NCBI RefSeq assembly: GCF_028453695.1 | Contig: NC_135781.1 | Span: 24,365,640-24,429,639 of the forward strand | Length of the DNA stretch: 64,000 nucleotides | Source of the DNA: Augochlora pura | Taxonomy: Eukaryota; Arthropoda; Insecta; Hymenoptera; Halictidae | Direction: 5' to 3' | Shown: piece by piece, positions 1 through 12,950 of the stretch | Position numbering within the stretch: the stretch's first letter is position 1 | How the letters are laid out: each line of letters begins with the position of its first letter | Notes under the pieces: model-generated | What the model saw: only the letters and a program-made list of their open reading frames with translations | Told to the model about the DNA's origin: nothing | Databases searched by the model: none | Program-made: the position numbers and the translations under genes

Positions 1-3000
1 CGGAAATAATTGTTGGCCAATTTAGCAGGCGGTCGGAGCGCGAGTGCTTAATTTTCTCACATGTGCGGCGAAAGTAAGAGCTCGTTGGGAATCGTAACCG
101 TGCCCTAAAGGGAGCGACATTTACGTGTCCCGCGAATCGTTCGTTGTTTCGATTTTGCAAGAGCCACGCGAGCCGTACACAAGCTCGTCGAACGGAACGC
201 GTTCGGCTATGTAATTCCACGTGAAAGTAGTAGACACGTCAGGCATAATTTTAAACCGCGTGTTACCGCGTGTTTCGCGAACGATGATGAAGTGTCTTTT
301 CCGCGTACCGAAGCCGAACGTTCCGCGATGTCGAAATTATCAAGCGAAAAATGGTGACCAGACACTGCATGTCTCTGAAGCAACGTCGATCCTCGAGAAT
401 CTAGAATCTAGAATTCGGCCAATGCGCGATCGACTTCGATAAAATCGTTAAGTGCGACGATACTATCGCGGGTCTATAATTTCGTAGTATGACGTTGTCG
501 ATGACGATCACCGGCACAAAGCTATAAGCGGATAGCATTCGCTTTTTTCTTTTCAGTACTTGCTTATACGGTACGCATCGTAGGATATGCTTATTCCGTA
601 TGATAGCAGAAGCAGCGTATCGTTCTTTCGTATTCGCAGGTAGAAGTTACCGTGGGTATCGGCGTGACTATTAGTATCCTTCAGTTCGCTAAAAAATAGC
701 GACAACAACAAGTCGGTGCCAAACTCTTGTTGCTCGAGCAGGCTCGTTAATTTTCCATCGTTTTAGTCATTGTTTCTTGTTCGGTCGTGAGCGGCCTTCT
801 AGCTTCCTACCTAGCGCCAGACTTTATTAACAGCGAATACTTTTCAAATAATAAATTACTTGGCCGAACTGACGTGCACGCGCATTCAGATACGCCGCAC
901 GTCTTCTTCTTAGCCGATAAACCTATCAGTTGCGCCCAGAATTTACAACATATTTAAACCTCGTATGCCGCTTGTTGCTTGTTGCTTATTTACCGAGTCG
1001 AGAACAATCGGAAGAAAGGAGTATATAATTAAAGGGACGGCCAGTTAACGCGTGCATTAAAATGCTAGAATCTGGAAAGCATTTAAGCAAAAATAGTTGA
1101 CTTTCGAAACTCCAGAATGACTCCAAAAAAATAAATAAACTGCGTACTATGTTCCTGTGGACCACGAAACTTTTGTATTGAAAAATTTGTTAGCCGATGC
1201 ATATTTTGTAAGCTGCAGAAGGTGCACGAGTTGCGCGGACCACCCCGTACATGTACAATTTTCGAACAAGTGGCAAGAATAACCTGAACTCGGCTTCCAC
1301 TTTTTGAGATCGGAAGCAGTCCGATGAGACGTTCGATTTCTTTTCTGAAATCTTCTGAACGCAGATGCATTGTTCGACGTTCGTACGAGGCACCGATCTG
1401 ATAATGTAGACGCATCGCTACTAATGCATTTCGAAAGGGGGAAGCGCATTGATGTCAAGCGAATAAAGGCCGGGTTGCACATAAATATTTCATACATCGT
1501 ACTGCTAGATATACAGATGTCTGCGACCATACGATAAACCATTGAAAGATAGACGGAGGGGAATGCGCTTAACCGTTCTCCGCGTCAGTCATCGTCAATG
1601 CTAGTTCCATAAAAATCAACAGACGTCTCCATTTTTGCAAGTTGCGCGTCGTGCTCGTGCCCGAGGAACGTGGCCGGCGTCGTTGCGTATGAAATGTCAA
1701 TTCGATGGTTCTGTACTGGAATAAACAGCGATGGAGAGTCAGATATCGAGCTCTTAAGACCGGCGAGGTATTGGTATGCAGGCTAAACAAACCGTTGAAT
1801 TCTTCTACGAATACATTTTTAATAAACACTTCACGAGACTTCCGCTCTTTTTAATTAAAAGATTACAAGTACTTTAAGCTCGCGTTGCTTTCAGGATCTG
1901 CAGGTGTTGCGAATATCAGGTCATTGCATAAGAGAACATTTATGTATGTAATATTGATATTTTTCATATAATTGATGGATTCTAAAATGATACACATAGT
2001 GCTTTATAACATTTCTGAACTCTGTATTTTTATTTTCTATAGTGTCTATTCTTCTATATTTTCTACTTCTTCCAACGAAGTCGCATCTCACAGAAGCAAG
2101 TAAACACATTGTGCTTTCATACAGTATTTCATAAAGTATTGCGATAGACGATATGCAATTCGCACGAAGAAAGCGTTCACTAACACGAACGATAACATTT
2201 ACGTAAAGGAGGATCCTCTTGATTTCGTCTAAAATCGTCGGGGACTTTGCGCAATCGAGTCAAACCGCTCGAACCCAACTTCCTTGTCGCGTACACGCGA
2301 AGCGCCGTCGTAGGTCCCGAAAGAATGTGTTCGAATCGATGCAAGAAGGTTCGCGACGTCTGCAAAATATTTCATATATCATGTTACGAGATGCGCAAGC
2401 CGTTCGAAGGCGTGCGCAGGACGAAGTCAGATGCCGGAAAGAGCGAAGAAGGCGACGGAAAGAGAAGGCGTTTAACCGCTCCTGGCTCTATGTCCGCCGT
2501 CTGGCGAAAACTTCTGCACGATTTTACGTTGCGTCATAAATGTGGGATGTAAATCATAGCCGGAGATGCGGCCGATTCTGTAGAGGCGCGTAAAGGTTCG
2601 CAGAAATAACAGGGAAGGGTGGAGGGGGAGAACAGGGGGGAGAGAGAGAGAGAGAGGGAGAACGAGAAGACGCGAGGGAAGTCAACCCGTCGTAGTCTTA
2701 GCGCCGAGGACAGAACGTCGACGACCAGCAAGGTAATAGACTTCGAAAGGCTCCCTGAACGCGATCGGTGCTTCCGTTCGAATCGCGAAGTTCGAACCGC
2801 GTTCTTCGCCATTAGAAATCGATCGACACCGTGAAAATTTCTCTTTCAGTCAATCTGTAAAGAAAGCTGAAGGAATCGTATGCAGCGGTAATGAATAGGG
2901 CTCGATAGTTCTAGAGCCGACCCCTTAATTGAATGGAAACAAATGAAATGTCAGGAACGAAAGAAACAGTTCTAGTAATGCGACTTGTAATTTGTAGCTT

Positions 3001-4226
3001 GTCCAAACACGTTTTCGAAACACTATTGTAGAGATCGATAAGGATTTAATCTAATCGTATGTATAAGCAGACTTGATCTTACTAATTATTTGAAATAGTA
3101 GATACAATCTGGAGCCAGGCCGGATCGACGATCAAAGTTTCATTTCGCGTAGATTATGAACGCGCATAGGCATGTCGCAACGCGAGAACAGATAGTAATC
3201 CATCAAACAAAGACATTCTTCGTTTGTAAGAACGATTCGCAATGGTTCCACTTCCGTTAGCCAACCTCTGCCATGCTGATTTGTTTCAAGGAACGGTTCG
3301 TGCTTCGTTAAAACGGCCGATGAATAATGAACAATTCGCAAACAATGCAGACAATTATAATTCCTCCGTGGCAAAGGCTGCGCGCCGTCGTCCGCACAGA
3401 AGTCGACTATGCGAAACACCGCTCGTTGCGAACGGCATTTGCATTATCAATCCGCGCCATACATTACTTCCGTCGAGGAATAAATACCCGATTGTCATCG
3501 GCACGCCGTTCAAGCGTAATTGCTTCGGTTCGGCGGGAATTCAAAGTTACGGCCGGTAATAGCCGCCGACTAATGTTGTCACTGTTCGTAATCGAAGAAA
3601 ATGCCGGCCGTAAGTCAGAGAAATGAGCGAACGCGAACACCTATGGCGCGCTGGTTTATGGCCGCCGTGAGTAAAACGAGCGTAAAAAGACCGACTAATC
3701 GTAACAAACGCGCGACCACGCCGGTCTACGCCCCGAAACAAATCGTCGATCGAACTAGGATTAAACGGAAGGCAGAGAGATTCTCCGTGATCGTTCTCGA
3801 CCGACATCCCCTTCGATTGTGGCGCGTATCGGGCGCTCGTCGACGGCACGCACCATGAGTCATGGCGGTATTTTTCGCGGAGACGGAGACCGCTCGCCAC
3901 GCATGCTGGCCACGTATTTCCACAGAAGCGCGGCAAAAAGGAATTTCATCGCTAAGCGCCATCTCCGATCGCGCATGCCGGCACAATGCGAGACTATAAA
4001 CTACACCGGACTGTTTCCACGGTGGCTGGTCGGTTTTTGTATCGCGTGGACTCATTCGCCAACGTGATCGCGGATTTTTATGTAGGCTAAGTGCTTGTCA
4101 CGTGGAGACTGCGGAACAGGGAACAGGTTGCATCGCGACGAACAATGAACTCTACCGATAATTCTGCAAAACATTTACCGAGTCGATTCTCCTATTTGTG
4201 ATAATAGTTCGAATTCGTAGAATACA
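1..4226. other. Gene-free stretch, intergenic or intronic
   Basis: No frame in this stretch resembles a known protein. The longest open frames, around 3.2-4.07 kb, lie in a CpG-rich patch where frames are open on both strands at once, which indicates composition rather than coding. A purine-rich patch at 2.58-2.73 kb contains the GA microsatellite listed separately and ends near a GTAATA that could be a splice donor, but no partner acceptor or coding frame supports an exon. The rest alternates between moderately GC-rich and AT-rich DNA. Unannotated untranslated exons or enhancers are possible but not demonstrable by eye. Confidence 0.6.
2635..2660. repeat. GA dinucleotide microsatellite
   Basis: A G-run is followed by about eight uninterrupted GA units and then GGGAG. 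It sits inside a longer purine-rich patch on the + strand. Confidence 0.9.
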
Positions 4227-4580
4227 CAGTGTCTCAAAATTATGGTTCTTCCGGGAAATAAGAGGTCCTTGAGGTCCTTTAAAGTAACTTTTTCCTTAGC
4301 GGAAATGTAATCCACGGCTTTGTTTACGAGTTAATAATAAAAAACAGCAACCAATGAGATCAGCTGGCGCAAGGTGGCTGAACCAAAGAGATGAATTGAG
4401 CTTCGTCCATTGATTGGCTCGGTCGCTTTGCGTCAGTCGAGCTAGCCTCTCATTGACCACTGTTTTTCGTTAATAGCTCGTAAACAAAGCCGCGGATTAC
4501 ATTTCCGCTAAGGAGAAAGTTACTGCAAATAACCCTAGGAATCCCATATGTCCTGAAAATATAATAATTTTAAGATAATC
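4227..4580. mobile_element. Palindromic MITE with long inverted arms
   Basis: The left arm (about 4282-4388) and right arm (about 4419-4522) are reverse complements of one another with scattered mismatches. Matching blocks include CCTTAGCGGAAATGTAATCC and GGCTTTGTTTACGAG in the left arm. Outside the arms, weaker complementarity extends outward to TCTCAAAATTAT on the left and the complement of TCTTAAAATTAT on the right, which I take as the element limits. There is no coding capacity, so it must have been moved by a transposase encoded elsewhere. The architecture (a short element that is nearly all inverted repeat) is typical of foldback-like MITEs. Exact ends, target duplication and superfamily are uncertain; the TCTCAAAATTA-type end is only a weak hint of Tc1/mariner. 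Confidence 0.8.
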
Positions 4581-7500
4581 ATAATTTATCGATTATTCGA
4601 AATTATTTTTAAATGCTCCTTAGCGTAATTACTGTTCCCCAATAATATATTACATTGATACTTAATAATAATCACCTAATTACTACTATGTTTATGTTAC
4701 AGTTTAGTCTACAAGATAAATTTCACTTTAGGATTTATTCTAAGATGATTTTCCAACCAATCTACTAAAAATCATGTAGTAATTCGCGTAACGATTATGT
4801 GTGTTCCATAAGAATACATTAAATATTCTAAAGCAACATTTAATTTCAAAAGGATGGACGAATTACTCATTTATACAAGTTTCATCAGTACTTTGTTTCC
4901 TTTTACTGGGACAAATTTCCACGTTTGTACGAGATACAGAAAACTTGTGCGTTGTTTACGAGGTTTCGATAGCTTCTGTCGAATTAATTGTATGGTTTCA
5001 TTGTAATACAAACTGGGTCACGCGGATCGCACGATACGCGCGGGAGAAACGGGGAAAGCAAACAGATGACGCGCTTACGGTGACGAGTTAAGCACATATC
5101 CGCGGTAATGCAAATAGAAACAGAAGCTGGACAATGATGGTATGGTTGTGGAAACATTGCCGGCGATATCACGTTATTCAGCACGGCGATCGATGCCGTT
5201 TGCGCACACAGTTTTGTTACCAGTCCTCTGTAATCGCAGATAGTCATCGCTACTCTTCAGGGTACTTGCATCGCTTGCTTTCGGCAAACGTGTAGGTCTG
5301 CTTCGTTTTCGCGCTTCATTGTGTACGCGACGCTCAGAAATTGTGAAAGCTGCTCGAGCAAAATTATTGTCCTAAAGAGAAAAGTTTCAAAATATTTGTG
5401 ACCATTGTAACTACGATAATCTATATGCATATTATATTATGACACATAAGCGAAAGCAAAGGTTCGATTTACAGGATCCGACATGCAATATAAATCGAGC
5501 GAAATCATAGAATGAGGAACACGTATTCAAGAGTGTCGAAAAATAAACGTCTGCACCTCCTGTAGTAGGTAATCGAACAATCCTAGCGATAACATGTAAC
5601 AGTCCTGTAAATATGTGAAGTGTTGAGAAGCTCGGCTTGAACCTCGAAAGATTCTGTAAACAAGGACCGTTGCTTCCGCTGGGGAAAACCTCGGGCTGCA
5701 GCGCGGTGCACAACATCGGGGCGGCGTAAACTGTTTTGAAGGTTTAGCTACACGTGTCGACCACGTGGTCGTTCGAGCGCACAGGAAAACGGTACATATA
5801 TTGCCCCTTAAAACTGATTTCACAGCGGCCGCATACAAATAGTTCGACCGAGTGACGAGAAAATGTTTCATTGCTTCAATATCCTTCGTCTACCAATCTG
5901 TACAGTTATATTTAGCTACTCGAAGCTTGCACGACAGAACTTAACGCTGGGTTCGTTCAGACCCAAGCTTAATCGTTTCGCGCTAAATACGTATGTCCTC
6001 TATAGATTACAATTCCGAAAATTATTTGCATGTTTTATTAGGAATTTGTAGTCGACGCAATTGCACTAAATTACCAGTCGTTTGCACGAGCGATGACAAC
6101 AAACTAAAAATAATATTCTGGACGATAAAAGCAATTTTCCAATTGGGATTCTTATTGATAACTTCCTGCAACCAACAAATATTTCGTCTGTAACGAGCCT
6201 AGAAGAGTGATCATCCGTAGAAAGAAACACGTGGTGTTGTAGTAGAGCATAGTTTCCTTGTCCCGATCGAATTCTTATGTGGAACACGTGCGGGTTACAG
6301 CGGATGGGATCACGAAATCATTTCTCCGACCGTAAATCGCGCTTACGTGATGTTTCCGGCGCAGAGCGGCCGCTTGATCGTCGGCCTACCGACTTGTGAA
6401 TGACGGTCGAATGTTTATCACCGCCGGATAAACATAATGTGCGTGTGTCATCAAACCATCGAGTCACATAGATACTCGTGTTTGCCGTGGACGAGACTTT
6501 TCTTTGTGGTAGGCTATCGACCGTGATAAGACTGCGCCTTCGATTTTCTCCCCTTCGGTTCTGCCTGTACAGGCTGATCGGCACGAACGTCTTCGTAATC
6601 AAACACTTCTAGTGTCTTAGGTCAAGCAAAGAAGTCTTCAAATCTGTTCTGTCCACTGTCATTCGTGGTGAACGCTAATTAATATCTCGAATATCCTCGT
6701 TTGTTAACAATAACGCAATAAGTACTCTCCCGTGATTGTAAAACGCAATGTCCTCGGCCGCGTAAGATATTCGCAAGCGACCGTCTCGAATCGGTTTCAA
6801 AATAATCCTCGCGTGACGACGCGACGGTGTGCCAACGAACAATAGATTCTGGAGCGAGTTTTGTGACGAAACATCAGGCGCGGTCTATCGTTGATTAAAG
6901 GCGAAGCACGTTCGCAGAAATTGCTCATCAGCATCGCGTGGGATTCGACTCACAGAAATAACCCGATCCCCTGGCTCGAGCAAAGGATTCGCTCGGCCAA
7001 TGGCGTTGTTGTCGCACCACTAGACTTTTCCGTTTTGCAATCATTCCTAGTTGAATGCAGCAATACACTCTCTACTGGAGAGGCTCTGCTCTCTCTCCCT
7101 CTTTCTTTCTATGTCGCTAAACATAGGAATTAGGAACGGCTGTATGTCACAATAACATCGAAACCCTTGTTGATAGGATACTTTTTCAGTACTGTGACCT
7201 ACTTCTTTGAAGCGAGCTTCGTGCTCTTACGATACGAACAAGTAGGAGATAAAACAATAAAAGTGTTACCAAAACTACAAAAAATTGCAGCACTGTTTAC
7301 AAATAAATTGAGGTTACTGATAGAGCAAATGTTCAGTTTGACTTCAATTCACTGCAACTGTGATACTAGTTCAATGATTAAACTATGCATTTTGTAGTCA
7401 TTTACACACCGCGATAAAACTATATGACACTCGTGATAATTGATCAATTAGAAATTGTAAGTTACATGTTATTTTATGTTATTAGGCGTATAGTGTTCAA

Positions 7501-10500
7501 AGTGTATTTTATATGCAAATTAAATGCAACAGCGACGGAGATCGATATAATTAACAACTTAAAGAAGGAAAAGAATATTAGTTTCATAAAAAATGGCATA
7601 CAGTTTTATTTAAAATTGTAAGAAATTCAACAATGCAAGCCAAAGATCCGGCCACTCTGTTCCACTGCTGTTTGGTTTAAAATATGGTTAAAGGTATGTG
7701 AAGATAACAATATGGCAAAATGCTACGGACCTAAAGGAACAATGCTCTGATATTTTTCGTTAGGCAGATATGATAGCGAATAAAAGACTCGGTGACACAT
7801 GCCAACCATCTAACTCAGTTCTATGGTTTTCGTTTACACGGATAATATCTTCTCCGACGTTTGTGTTGTTGACTCCCGCTGAACGGATGTCAGACCATTT
7901 TGACTCGCCTGCTGGTACGCTCACCTGAGCGGAACAGATCTTTTCCTTATCGTTCTAATATAAACAGTGACGCGCCGGGTCAGCCCCAGCGAGGATACTG
8001 CACGTTTCCGAAGACTACGTGCAACTGTATTTACTATTAGGATGACGTATTTCCATTTGACATCCCGAAAACTTCAAATTTCCATGCAACGTTCTTCATT
8101 TTAATTCCACTGTAGAACATTGTGCACATTACCATGTACATACTTGTGGGATACTTCATTTTCTAAAAAACAAATGACTTTTATTGACAAGGTAAACGTA
8201 AAATGAAAACATTAATTATTTTTAGTATTTTAAAAATTTGCACAAGACATGAAGAAACTTAAAATCATATTTAACAAGAAGATTGCCTTAATCTTTACAG
8301 CTTCGAAGCCGTGTAACGTTGATGCTATCAAACTGGTTATTAACAAAATAACTATTGAACTGTTTTAAACGAGGATAGCATATATAAATAATTAACTAAC
8401 ATAACTCAGAATTATTCAAATTGTAAGGATACATTTATGTGGAATTTATTGAATAAAATTTCATTTACGATAACAATTTGAATATACATCTGCTCGTTAT
8501 TCGGCGATATAAAATAGTTGCAATTTAGCTAGGTGCTAAGAAACCGAGTTCGATATCAATCCCATGATATAAAACGCTGTTATTGGCATTGAACAAAGAG
8601 GCTCGAAACATCCGAGAATTAAGCACCGAAGGCGAAGCAAATAATCCTCCGGATTGTGACGGGCGAAACCGGGATCTGAATTTCAATACGAAATTAATCG
8701 AAACGCGCGTCGATATAATCCGGCGGCGGGGCATCGAAAGCGTGAATGCTGAATAACAATTTTTCGGTACACGAGAAACTACCATCGTCGAGTAGTAGCT
8801 ACGCAAAAGATCGGCAGTTATCGCGTGCAGATTTAATCGGCAGGGAATTCCAAGAGGATGATGATCCTCGATGATGTCACCGCGACATTGATTGTGAGCA
8901 GAATCGTAATCAGGATTTCGCCTTCGAGAATCGTGCATACTTGCGGAACGAGTCTTCGGCAGATAGCAATCGGCCGTTCGATAAATCGATCGATTACGGA
9001 CCACTACTACCGCTTGTAGTTAGTGCCCACCTTGTACCGGTCGACACCTTTTTCGATTCAGCGTGTTTGCTCAAAGAATACCGCAAACAACGAAATTTCA
9101 ACCATTTTGTTAGCACGAATGATTGTCTCTGACTTTCTATAGACATTTCAGCGAGAAATCGAATCGAAGCAACGTTAGTAGGCTCTGAGAAAGGTTTCAG
9201 TTACTACAGCAATCGAATCTAACGTTTCTGTAGCTTGATTGTAATTGATTCTAATAATATATTAATTCGAATAATAAATTAACTATTTATTATTTATAAT
9301 AAATACGCAATAATCTTTGGTTCAACTTTTAACTTTTAAACCCTTTTTTCTACATTTGACACCGCTCTTGTCAATCCCTCGATTACTTCTGCGTTTGTTT
9401 AAGCATGAACAGAACCTAGAATGTAGAAAAATTTGTGTCAAACGATTTCTATTAATCTGTACTCCTTTAATTAATTAAAAATAAAGATTCAAGTTAGAAT
9501 ACTAAATAATGTCTTATTTAATTTACTTGAATCTCTACGCATATATATTTGATCTGTTATCAACTCGTACTGTCCAATTGGAATAAATATCGAAAGAAAT
9601 CTAACAGCTGTTCAAGTGTGTACTGCTCCAACGGCAAATCAAGGAACAAGATCGTTTACAGTCGTAACATTGATTCTATCGTCATAGTGTTCTTGTAATC
9701 GGGTGTATCGGATGGCGGTGAAGCCACCGATAAGGGTAACGCAGAGATCGGTATCGGAGATAACGATCTGCATACACGTTAAAGAGTGCAGAACCTAACA
9801 GAGAACAAAAGGGAATTGTAAACAGTGATGATCGATTGTTAACTTCGAATTAATCTTCTAAACAATCCTGTAAACGCTCGTGAATCCGGGTTACGTCAAC
9901 AAGGTAATCGATGTCGCTTTCGACACTTGACGAAATCAGCACTGACAGCTTGATACGTAAGACCCTCGAGAAGATCGATAACACCGTTTCGCGGCGAATA
10001 TTATATACTTTCTAATGTTTCGAATCGCTCGACAAATAAATCAACTTTCATTAGCCATTTCACTTTTCGATAATTGTAACATTACTTATTGCGTCGTTAT
10101 ATGCGAAATTGCCGATTACAAATGCTATAAAAGTTTCTTTATGCAATGGAAAAGTGGTGTGTCAAGTGCTGCCACTAATCCTGCAGTGTAATATGTCTAA
10201 ATGAGTCATATAGATCGGTAAACGCGGTCATCCTAAGAATTCGTTTCTTTGTAGTTAATTTCTTGCTCTAATGATAGTAATTTATTACCAATTTCAACTA
10301 CATTCAATGTTTAACCGGCATCGCTTAGAACAGAAGAATTATTTGCGACATGACACGGTATGCACTTTTAGCAGTTTTCAGAAATACGGTCACATAACCT
10401 ATTTTATCTCCCATATAATTCTATTATACTATGCTGGCACCCTCATAACGTGCATTTATTGCACGCGAACTGAAAATAAGGAATTGCTGAATTTTAACGC

Positions 10501-10797
10501 GTTTCGCATACTTTTTACAAAACACAATATTCATTATTACAGTTCCAAAGAATTAAACATTCCAAAATGTTGCAAACATTTATCATTTAACATTGCACAA
10601 CAAAGAGCAATGGATGTCTCACTTGTGCCGTTAGTTCAAACTTACCGCGATACCAGAGGTGGTGCACAGGTAACCCATAAATCGATCGTCACGATAAAAA
10701 ATGCTTCCGTCCTCGCAAACACTTTCGGAGCAAGTTTCGCGTCACTAAAGAACCGGCAAACAAGGTTGTCAAACCAACAATTCCAAAAATATTTGGA
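4581..10797. other. Gene-free, mostly AT-rich stretch
   Basis: No recognisable gene. AT-rich sections at about 7.1-8.5 kb and 9.2-9.6 kb alternate with CpG-richer sections at about 6.3-7.0 kb and 8.5-9.0 kb. The longest open frame on the + strand (10271-10801) has a low-complexity, AT-driven composition and no domain I recognise. A minus-strand frame at 8525-9004 lies in a mixed-composition patch and also has no recognisable domain. A paired CACGTG site at 5751-5767 is listed separately. Confidence 0.55.
5751..5767. promoter_or_regulatory. Paired CACGTG E-boxes, 11 bp apart
   Basis: Two exact CACGTG hexamers start at 5751 and 5762, so they lie about one helical turn apart, joined by TCGAC. 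CACGTG is the class B E-box bound by bHLH factors (Myc/Max, Clock/Cycle and Hairy/E(spl) types). The arrangement is seen directly; binding and function are inference. No gene start is recognised nearby. Confidence 0.3.
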
Positions 10798-12950
10798 CTA
10801 AACGGACGGGCCGGTGTCCATCGGTGAAAATACGACAGACATCGTTCGCGAGGTGTAGTAGCATGCAATGACAGCGTCTGGCTGCCAACGAAAACGCCGG
10901 TGTTTACCTAGAATTTTCGTGCAGACGCCTCCGCCGGTCAGGAGCACGCCGTCGTCGACAGGACTGCATGCATCCACGTGTTCGGTCGCAAGGTTAAATC
11001 CACTTGTAGAAACGCCGCGCGAGACGGCTACAATGTGCCACCCGCCGTGTGTTCCACGGCCACGAGAGAAACAGAGAAACGAAGGAGCGGAGCAACTAAC
11101 CCGAGGAACCGGGGAAACAGACTCGCGGGAGAACGCGAAAGAGAGACACGGAACGAGCGGGAGACAGTGAGAAAGCGAGAGGGGTAGAGAGCCAGTAGTA
11201 ACCACGTTTCTTACACTTTTTTTTTCAGTTCGAATTCACTGGGAAATCCGGCACTCGCAACGAACTCAAGAACGCGGCGACGCGACGACCATTACGCACT
11301 GCGCACTACGGGTTGCGTGGTCGCGCGAAATTCGAAATCGAGCACGCGGATGGCGCCGGTGTCGCACGTGGTCTCGACGTCACACTTTCGATTCTCGCAG
11401 CACCGCCGCCGGTGTGGTATCGACTTATCGATGTTCCCGCCAACGTCCGCGATCGGAGCACAGTGTTCGGGAACAGTGTCTCGCGACAGTTGTCAAACAG
11501 CACCGAAAACCGCGTGGAATCCTCGGTCGGAGAGCTGGAGGAACAGGAAGAAGGAGAAGAAGAAGCAGAAAGGATTGCTGCGGAGGGGTCGCATCAGTTG
11601 TCAACCGAATTCGGTGATCGGTAACCTTTGGCAGGATCACGGTCCGTCGGCGGATACGTGTCTAATCCAAGTGACACGTTCCACAAAACGGCACATGGCA
11701 GCAGAAACGGAATCGCGAGCAGACGAGAGACGGGTGTCGCGAGCACCACGAAAAACTACTGTCAGAACCGTCTGGCACGACCGCCGCGGCGACACTGAGA
11801 AACGACGCGACGACGACGTTCAGCACAGCTTGGTTGCTGCTTGCCGCTTGCTGCCCGCTCGAGTCTCGGCACGCTACTACTACGCGGCAGGCGGCAGGCG
11901 GCAAACCGACCGTACGAGACGAGCGCGAGCGACGAGCGTCGAGCACTCTACCCTTCTTTCGGTCTCTGTCCCGCCAAGCCTCCAGCCCGGTGCCGCGATC
12001 GCGTTCCTTCTCCAGCCGTTTTCTCCGTCCCTTTCCTACCGTTTCGCTTCTCCTTTCCTCCTCGCCGCGTTTACTCTTTCCGCCCGTTCCTCTTTTTCCC
12101 CGATACTTTTCTCGGGCCCCCCTCGGAACCCGCGTTCCCAACTTTCCTTCGTTTTTACCGTTCCATTCTTTTTCTAATCTCTTTGCAGCAACGGTTCACG
12201 GGTTGTTCCCTTCCGCCGATTTTCCTGCTCTCGCGCGCTCGTGTTTTCCATCCGTCTCGCTCCATCCCCAGGCTTCCAGCGCTCTCGCTGGCTCGCTCTG
12301 CTCCTCGCTGGCTCCTTGCTCTCCTCTTCGTGTCCCTCCACGGTCTCTCGCGGTTCCTCCTCGTTCCTCTTCCTTCCTTTTTTTTCCTTCGCCATTTTTT
12401 CTCTCGCTCCCGTGCGCCGCCTATCTCTCTCCCACGCTCCCTTATCTCTGTCCTTATCCGGCCGTGTCCGTATCTCGCTTTATCTTTGCCGGCGTGACTC
12501 TCGCTCGCTCGCTCGCTCGCACGCTCGCAAGCTCCGCACACTCGCACGCTACCTGGCCGAGCCAGAGAGACGAGGAGCTGCCAAAGCAACGACCAACCGC
12601 CGACTCGGGCGGAAACTCGTCAATGCGATACGTGTGTAGTGTGCACCGTGTGCCCGGAGTCCTCGCGGCTCGCAGCACTCTGCCTGCCCCCATGCATATG
12701 CACAATGCACAAGAGTGCATCCGACGCAACCGGCGCGGCGCGGCGTGTTGGTGCAGCCAAGCGCAACCCGGGCGTGGGTGTTCCTTCCACCAAGGTGGCT
12801 GAAGGTGGAGGCGCCGACGCGACGTTTTCACGAAACTACCGCTCCCCGGTCTACGCTAGGCGAAGCGGCTCCGTTTGTTGCCACTCCAGCCTGAACCAGC
12901 TACTTACCCTCTCGAGTATTTAGTAGTCGAACGCTGGAATGCCTGGAGGT
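10798..12950. other. CpG-dense GC-rich domain, candidate promoter or 5' UTR region
   Basis: This is the longest sustained CpG-rich block in the window. The + strand is purine-rich at about 11050-11190 and 11520-11580 and strongly pyrimidine-rich at about 11940-12460, so the strand skew reverses near 11.85 kb. A long T-run followed by CAG at about 11217-11228 could be a splice acceptor, or its TCAGTT an arthropod initiator. Very long open frames (286 and 322 codons on +, 144-159 on -) overlap in several frames on both strands. They are made almost only of Ser, Arg, Pro, Leu and Phe (or Arg, Glu and Lys on the other strand), so I treat them as a result of composition. A promoter or untranslated leader of an unseen gene is the best reading, but no coding exon confirms it. 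Confidence 0.4.
12499..12528. repeat. TCGC tetranucleotide microsatellite
   Basis: About five perfect TCGC units are followed by two imperfect ones, inside the pyrimidine-rich part of the GC-rich domain. Confidence 0.85.

Noticed and set aside
8525..9004. Open frame of 159 codons on the minus strand
   Set aside because: No domain, an Arg/Ser-rich composition matching the CpG-rich patch, and no supporting signals.
10271..10801. Open frame of 176 codons on +
   Set aside because: No recognisable domain or signal, no convincing promoter or splice context, and composition follows the local DNA. It cannot be excluded outright but is not supportable as a gene.
11317..12802. Long + strand open frames (11317-12177 and 11834-12802) and opposing minus-strand frames
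   Set aside because: Several frames on both strands are open at once in pyrimidine-rich, CpG-rich DNA. The products are low-complexity Ser/Arg/Pro/Leu or Arg/Glu/Lys with no domain, so stop-poor composition explains them.
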